Source: Flagellimonas amoyensis (GTDB lineage: Bacteria > Bacteroidota > Bacteroidia > Flavobacteriales > Flavobacteriaceae). Taken from it: 64,000 nt of DNA. The stretch is taken from NCBI RefSeq assembly GCF_003058265.1, contig NZ_QBUK01000005.1, forward strand, positions 186,001 through 250,000. Direction: 5' to 3'. Below are positions 60,281-64,000 of this stretch, piece by piece. The translations under genes were made by a program, and so were the position numbers. The notes below the pieces were generated by a model, which had not been told where the DNA came from, searched no databases, and saw nothing but the letters and a program-made list of their open reading frames with translations. The first letter of the stretch is position 1. Every line of letters starts with the position of its first letter.

Positions 60281-61528
60281 ATGAAATGTAATCGTACGAA
60301 ACAAGTTTTATGGATTGTAGGGGTATTGCTGATGACATTGCCCCAGGACATGAACGGTCAGTTTTTTAAAAAATTGAAGCAGCAGGCCGAGGAAAAAATC
60401 ATTAAAAAGGCCGATAAGAAAGTGGGTGATATTTTGGATGGGAAACAAGATTCAGGAAATGGAACGAGTACCCAAACCGAGACCACAACACAACCCGAGG
60501 CCCAAAAAACAGAGCAAAAAGCTACACAACAAAATACCACCGTAGCTTACAATGAGGATGATTACCTGGTTTATAAATCCCCTAACCAAGCCTTTAAGGA
60601 TATTGTGGTTCAGAAATTCAAGGGCCTTCCCCGATTTGGGGCCATAGATTCCTATATGATGCAGGACAATCCCAAAAAAGTGGACCTTTCCAAGGCAGCC
60701 GGTGAAAAAAGGAATCTGACGGGTACCGGGTATGCTGGGTTTGCCCATTTGGTGCGTATCCATAGTTTGAAGGAACATTTTAAGGTGATGGACAGGACTG
60801 CCCTAACGCAGCAGACAAAAGGAAAGATCATTGAGGAAGAAGCAAAGTCGAGCTTGGCCCAAAAAGTATTGAAGGAATTTGCATTTGATATGGGAAACGA
60901 TGTCCTAAAAAAGGAATACTTTATGAACGATTGGAGCGGAACCGGTAAGAGTGCCTTGGTCCGTAAATGGGGAGGTCACCAGGCGGATGATTTTACGGAG
61001 AATGAGCGATATGTATCTTTTGTGGAGAAGTATTTGGATATCATTTTAAAATGGAGCGAAAGTTTTTACACCGATGGAACTGAGGATTTTCAATTGGTCC
61101 ATGCGATAAAATTCCAAGGCCAATATGATTTTGACAAAGGAGGTTTTTGGATACGGTTACCTATCAAAAGACCCCCATTGGGAGTTTCCTCTGTGGAGTA
61201 TTTTGGTGAATTTTTACCTAATACGCCATATGGACAACAGTTTTACAACAAGACCGAACAAGTGGATTACATCAATGGGGATGTATTGTTCAAAATGAGT
61301 CCCGATAAAGCCGAATCCTTAATCAATGACAAAACTGTGCTACTACAGATGACCATGAAGGTTAGGTCTGTTTTCAAAGGATTTGACACAGCCAACCCAT
61401 TTGTCTATAGCGCCAATTATACTTACCATTTTCTTGATCCAATTCTGGAGCTGTTTTCGGATGCCCAACTAACAAAGAAGATAGGTGAGGTCGATTTGAA
61501 CAAATTGGTATATAAAGAGCCCAACTAA
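60281..61528 (+). CDS. secreted cargo paralogue 4, with helix and low-complexity linker
   Basis: This 415-aa protein is closest in layout to paralogue 3: signal peptide, lysine-rich amphipathic helix (FFKKLKQQAEEKIIKKADKK, 28-47), Gln/Thr-rich linker (~55-90), then FKGLPRFG (113-120), WGGHQADDFTENERYVSF, YDFDKGGFWI, LFKMSPDKAESL and SDAQLTKKIGEVD. It is the last gene of the cargo operon, converging on the integrase gene with a 33-base gap. Confidence 0.8.
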   Translation: MKCNRTKQVLWIVGVLLMTLPQDMNGQFFKKLKQQAEEKIIKKADKKVGDILDGKQDSGNGTSTQTETTTQPEAQKTEQKATQQNTTVAYNEDDYLVYKSPNQAFKDIVVQKFKGLPRFGAIDSYMMQDNPKKVDLSKAAGEKRNLTGTGYAGFAHLVRIHSLKEHFKVMDRTALTQQTKGKIIEEEAKSSLAQKVLKEFAFDMGNDVLKKEYFMNDWSGTGKSALVRKWGGHQADDFTENERYVSFVEKYLDIILKWSESFYTDGTEDFQLVHAIKFQGQYDFDKGGFWIRLPIKRPPLGVSSVEYFGEFLPNTPYGQQFYNKTEQVDYINGDVLFKMSPDKAESLINDKTVLLQMTMKVRSVFKGFDTANPFVYSANYTYHFLDPILELFSDAQLTKKIGEVDLNKLVYKEPN

Positions 61529-61561
61529 TGTTATTTATTTACATGAAAATGTCAAGCTATT

Positions 61562-62626
61562 TTAGTGGTAAAATTTAATACTGGGCAATTTATCAATTGC
61601 TTCATCCTGCAATTGCTGAACATGATTAAGGTATTTCAAAGTACTTCTGGTTGAGCTATGACCCATGGCATCGGCAACAGTTTTGAGGTTGGCCCCATTG
61701 ATAAGTAATTGACAGGCAAAAGTATGACGGGCACAATAAAAGGTGATGTGCTTTTCAATTTGAGCCCTATTGACCCAGTAGCGTATTGCTTTGTTGGCCC
61801 CATTATCACTTAAAGATTGGATATTGAAAATAAAGGAATCTTTTTCCCCTGGTTTGCCCAAGATATCAAGAGCTGTTTGATTGAGTCTGTTATTAATCAG
61901 TTCCCCAGTTTTGTTTCTAGTGGTTATCAATCGGCCTTTGTTTATATTTTTCCATTTGAGCTTTCGGATTTCCGCAAGGCCAAGGGAAGTAAAGCAAGCA
62001 AATAGAAAGGCTCTTTTTACGGAAGTATTTCCACATTCGGTATTGGCAAGTATTTGAAGTTCATCCTTATCTAATACTTGTTTTTTTAATGTATCGTCTT
62101 TGTTGGGATTTGTAAATCTTATCTCGGCTGTTGGCATTTCATTTAGGTAACCTTGAATTTTTGCGGCTTTTAAAACTTTTTTGAACCTTGTGAAATAGTT
62201 ATGTGCCGTTTCGCCGGCCAGACCTGCATCATGTATTAAATAATCTTTGTATAATGTCATGGTTTTAGGACCAATTCCCGTAATGGTTAACCTCGGATTG
62301 TTGACAGCTTCTTTAAATTTCTCCACAGAGCTTGCAATAATGCGTACGTCCTTATTTTTATAATCTTGAATGTATTTTTCAGCAAAAACAAAAAAATTGA
62401 TCTTCTTTAGGTGTTGTGGAATATGTCCTGTTTCATCTGATAAAACTTCCAATTCCCTGTTGACCCGAATTCTTTCGGCAATTCTTTTCTTTTCAATTTT
62501 GGATGGATCCTTGGGCAGTATTTTTATTTTAAGAAATTCTCTCCATCTTTCACCGTTGTGATGGATGTCCAAATAGAGGCTTTTTGCTCCTGATTTTAAT
62601 GTTCTGCTTCGAAGTTGTACTGACAT
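61562..62626 (-). CDS. int: tyrosine recombinase (integrase) of the mobile element
   Basis: This 354-aa integrase has an N-terminal arm-binding-like segment (1-60), a SAM-like core-binding domain (~75-165) and a catalytic domain. K239 (TTRNKTGEL), R300 (YCARHTF), H323 (MGHSST) and nucleophile Y332 (LKYLNH) are in place. The first catalytic Arg is not where expected (TSLGLAEI has G216), and the His of HxxR is Tyr (Y297). It would catalyse insertion into the tRNA-Leu 3' end. A terminal repeat lies just upstream of its start. Confidence 0.92.
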   Translation of the reverse strand: MSVQLRSRTLKSGAKSLYLDIHHNGERWREFLKIKILPKDPSKIEKKRIAERIRVNRELEVLSDETGHIPQHLKKINFFVFAEKYIQDYKNKDVRIIASSVEKFKEAVNNPRLTITGIGPKTMTLYKDYLIHDAGLAGETAHNYFTRFKKVLKAAKIQGYLNEMPTAEIRFTNPNKDDTLKKQVLDKDELQILANTECGNTSVKRAFLFACFTSLGLAEIRKLKWKNINKGRLITTRNKTGELINNRLNQTALDILGKPGEKDSFIFNIQSLSDNGANKAIRYWVNRAQIEKHITFYCARHTFACQLLINGANLKTVADAMGHSSTRSTLKYLNHVQQLQDEAIDKLPSIKFYH

Positions 62627-62632
62627 AAAAAA

Positions 62633-62655
62633 GTGACGTAAAAGTGACGGTTTTT
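62633..62655. repeat. terminal repeat, right copy (candidate integrase arm site)
   Basis: An exact match to 48869-48891, in the same orientation, immediately upstream of the integrase start codon. Confidence 0.7.
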
Positions 62656-62761
62656 GTCTAAAAATACGAAATGAAGGGAAAACTTACAAGTAAAGAAAAT
62701 GGTTCAAGTGTTTGATATACAGTCAAATAAAAGCAATTTGTGTCAAATAATATTATTTGAG

Positions 62762-62779
62762 GATTCACACCCAAGGTAC
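62762..62779. repeat. attR of the mobile element (distal copy)
   Basis: GATTCACACCCAAGGTAC is one base different from attL. The A would mispair in the tRNA T-stem, so only the attL copy can serve a working tRNA. Confidence 0.85.
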
Positions 62780-62782
62780 CAA

Positions 62783-62825
62783 AAACCCCTGACAGTCAAT
62801 TGACTGTCAGGGGTTTGTCTTTTTG
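62783..62825 (+). terminator. displaced original tRNA-Leu terminator
   Basis: AAACCCCTGACAGTCAA (62783-62799) is mirrored perfectly by the next 17 bases, giving a 34-base palindrome followed by a T run. It stands in the same position relative to attR as the current terminator does relative to attL. Confidence 0.8.
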
Positions 62826-63034
62826 GGAATAACGTAAAGGCGATGGTTTTTCTTGGGACCAGCCAATTGTAGGCAAAATAGCTTCACTAAAAATTGGGGT
62901 TAGATACATTATTTATTTTCTATCCATTTCAAACATTTAATATCCAACACCCGATAACTTGTGTTGCAAGTTGGGCAAAGTGTTTCTTAAACATACTCTT
63001 AAAAGAGGGTAATTGGCTGATATTAAAAGGCTGA

Positions 63035-63065
63035 TTTGATTTGCACTGATAAAATTCTATCTTTA
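63035..63065 (+). promoter_or_regulatory. promoter upstream of the MG2-type gene
   Basis: TTTG (63035-63038), a 19-base spacer and TATCTTTA (63058-63065) fit the Bacteroidetes promoter. The predicted start of transcription falls at or near the proposed GTG codon at 63072. Confidence 0.5.
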
Positions 63066-63071
63066 TTCAAA

Positions 63072-64000
63072 GTGTTCCGTATTAAAAAAATTACCACTTT
63101 CCTATTTTTCTTCACACTGTTCTTTGGTGCTCTTGGACAAGATGCTGCAACAATGGATACAGAAAAAGCCCCATTGCTTGAGAACATACACTTACATCTG
63201 AACAAAACGGTTTTTTTCAAAGGGGAGCACCTTTGGTTCAAGGCATATGTTCAAAATCAAGACCAACAATTGCCATCTTCAACAACCACCAATTTACATG
63301 TTGGTATTTTTTCAAAGGATGGGAAGGTCCTAATAAAAAAAATGTTCTTCGTCAACAATGGCAACTCTTACGGTGATTTCAAAATTGATTCGACTTTTGT
63401 CGAGGGTTCATATACTCTTATGGCCTGGACCAACTACATGAAGAATTTTGAGACTGCCACGCCATTTCTTCAAAAGATAACAATAGTCGGCCCTGCCAAT
63501 AAACCAAAATTACAAACAGAAAGCGGAATGACCATTTTGGTTCATCCAGAGGGCCAGCAAATTGTAGCTGGTACATTTAATAGCGTAGGACTGATGGTTT
63601 TTGATAGGGCTCAAAATCCTTTGGAAACCAATGGAATACAGTTGGTGACCGGAGATGGTGATCAAGTTCAATCAAACATTCAGACCAACGAGTTGGGGCA
63701 AGGTAGGTTTGTTTTTTTTGCCGATCCCACAAAATCATATTCCATAAAAATCAAAGATTCGAATGGTGTGTGGGTTACCAAAAAGCTGGAAAACAAGTTT
63801 CATCAGGGAATAGGGATCAGTGTGGACAATACGGCAAAAGAAGTGGTTGTCCTAACCCCAAAATGGTCAAAACCCGATTTGAACTCAAGAAAGGGAACAA
63901 GATTTTCAATGGCAATTTTTAACCATGTCAGCCGTTCGTTCGTTTATCGTCATGAAATCGAAGGGGATAGTATTTCCATCTCCATAGACCGTTATCAAAT
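63072..64000 (+). CDS. secreted MG2-domain (alpha-2-macroglobulin-like) protein, 5' part
   Basis: The frame is open to the window end (about 309 residues seen). A GTG at 63072 gives a signal peptide (FRIKKITTFLFFFTLFFGALGQ), and a stop codon lies upstream with no better start between. Residues ~35-125 (IHLHLNKTVFFKGEHLWFKAYV ... FVEGSYTLMAWTNYMKNF) match the MG2-type domain found in large secreted Bacteroidetes proteins, some with TonB-plug domains further on. The rest of the protein is outside the window. The gene belongs to the chromosomal flank, not the element. Confidence 0.75.
   Translation, partial: MFRIKKITTFLFFFTLFFGALGQDAATMDTEKAPLLENIHLHLNKTVFFKGEHLWFKAYVQNQDQQLPSSTTTNLHVGIFSKDGKVLIKKMFFVNNGNSYGDFKIDSTFVEGSYTLMAWTNYMKNFETATPFLQKITIVGPANKPKLQTESGMTILVHPEGQQIVAGTFNSVGLMVFDRAQNPLETNGIQLVTGDGDQVQSNIQTNELGQGRFVFFADPTKSYSIKIKDSNGVWVTKKLENKFHQGIGISVDNTAKEVVVLTPKWSKPDLNSRKGTRFSMAIFNHVSRSFVYRHEIEGDSISISIDRYQ

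Larger units (their letters stand above)
48802..62779. mobile_element. integrative mobilizable element in tRNA-Leu(CAA), about 14 kb
   Basis: The boundaries are an 18-bp direct repeat of the tRNA 3' end. The tyrosine integrase gene is close to the distal end and reads inward. Inside are an excisionase-like HTH gene, a VapE-type helicase, a degenerate primase, MobC, the MobA relaxase and a small membrane protein. No type IV secretion, capsid or tail genes are present, so transfer would need a helper element's pore. The cargo is a LytS/LytTR-type two-component system and a five-gene operon of secreted proteins. Copies of GTGACGTAAAAGTGACGG near both ends may be integrase arm sites. Confidence 0.9.
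62627..63071. other. non-coding right end of the element and flank (445 bp)
   Basis: No gene is seen. It holds the right arm-type repeat (62633-62655), an AT-rich stretch, attR (62762-62779), the displaced tRNA terminator (62783-62825), a degenerate copy of the element's left end (about 62780-62930) and the candidate promoter of the MG2-type gene. Confidence 0.75.

Noticed and set aside
48802..62779. Prophage interpretation of the island
   Set aside because: There are no capsid, terminase, tail or lysis genes; MobA/MobC and VapE indicate a mobilizable element.

Overview
The window is a chromosomal segment of a marine-type member of the Flavobacteriaceae (Bacteroidetes), perhaps close to the Muricauda/Allomuricauda group. 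The assignment rests on several signs: type IX secretion C-terminal sorting domains, TAnnTTTG-type -7 promoter boxes, DUF1501/DUF1800 and DUF4199/DUF4286/DUF4870-type genes, a Pth with the usual flavobacterial N-terminal extension, and scattered short palindromic repeats that encode [13 protein letters not shown] and TERSRS-like peptides when they fall inside genes. The genus is an inference.

1-48.7 kb is ordinary core genome. In order it holds an M28 peptidase (cut by the window edge), a tiny Cys-rich protein, a PAP2 phosphatase, an HDAC-like deacetylase, tex, an unknown secreted protein and metG. Next come the DUF1501/DUF1800 pair, yraN, an orphan ACT-like protein, a DUF3352-like protein and mfd. 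The ligase-associated repair pair pdeM/Lhr-type helicase follows, then terB, fbp, an SSAT-like GNAT, an aspartate kinase and an OlsF-like fused acyltransferase. A small arsenic-type cluster (arsR, DUF6428, ArsN1-like GNAT) precedes several small membrane and enzyme genes. The conserved serS/TPR/DUF4286/rsmA/mgtE neighbourhood is next, followed by ribF with an HTTM protein, a large T9SS metalloprotease with a partner lipoprotein, and pth, rplY and prs.

48.8-62.8 kb is an integrated mobile element of about 14 kb inserted at the 3' end of a tRNA-Leu(CAA). It is bounded by an 18-bp near-perfect repeat of the tRNA end. It carries a tyrosine integrase, an excisionase-like HTH protein, a VapE-type helicase, a degenerate CHC2/Toprim primase, a hexamer-repeat array resembling an iteron origin, a candidate oriT, MobC and MobA relaxase genes, and a small membrane protein. 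This makes it an integrative mobilizable element (IME) without its own conjugation pore. Its cargo is a LytS/LytTR-type two-component system divergent from a five-gene operon: one lipoprotein and four tandem paralogous secreted proteins of a family I do not recognise. A pair of direct repeats in the divergent promoter region could be the regulator's operator. This cargo is the best candidate for an undescribed system.

Beyond the distal att copy lie the displaced original tRNA terminator and a degenerate sequence related to the element's own left end, which suggests an earlier or tandem insertion at the same tRNA. The window ends inside an MG2-type (alpha-2-macroglobulin-like) secreted protein gene.
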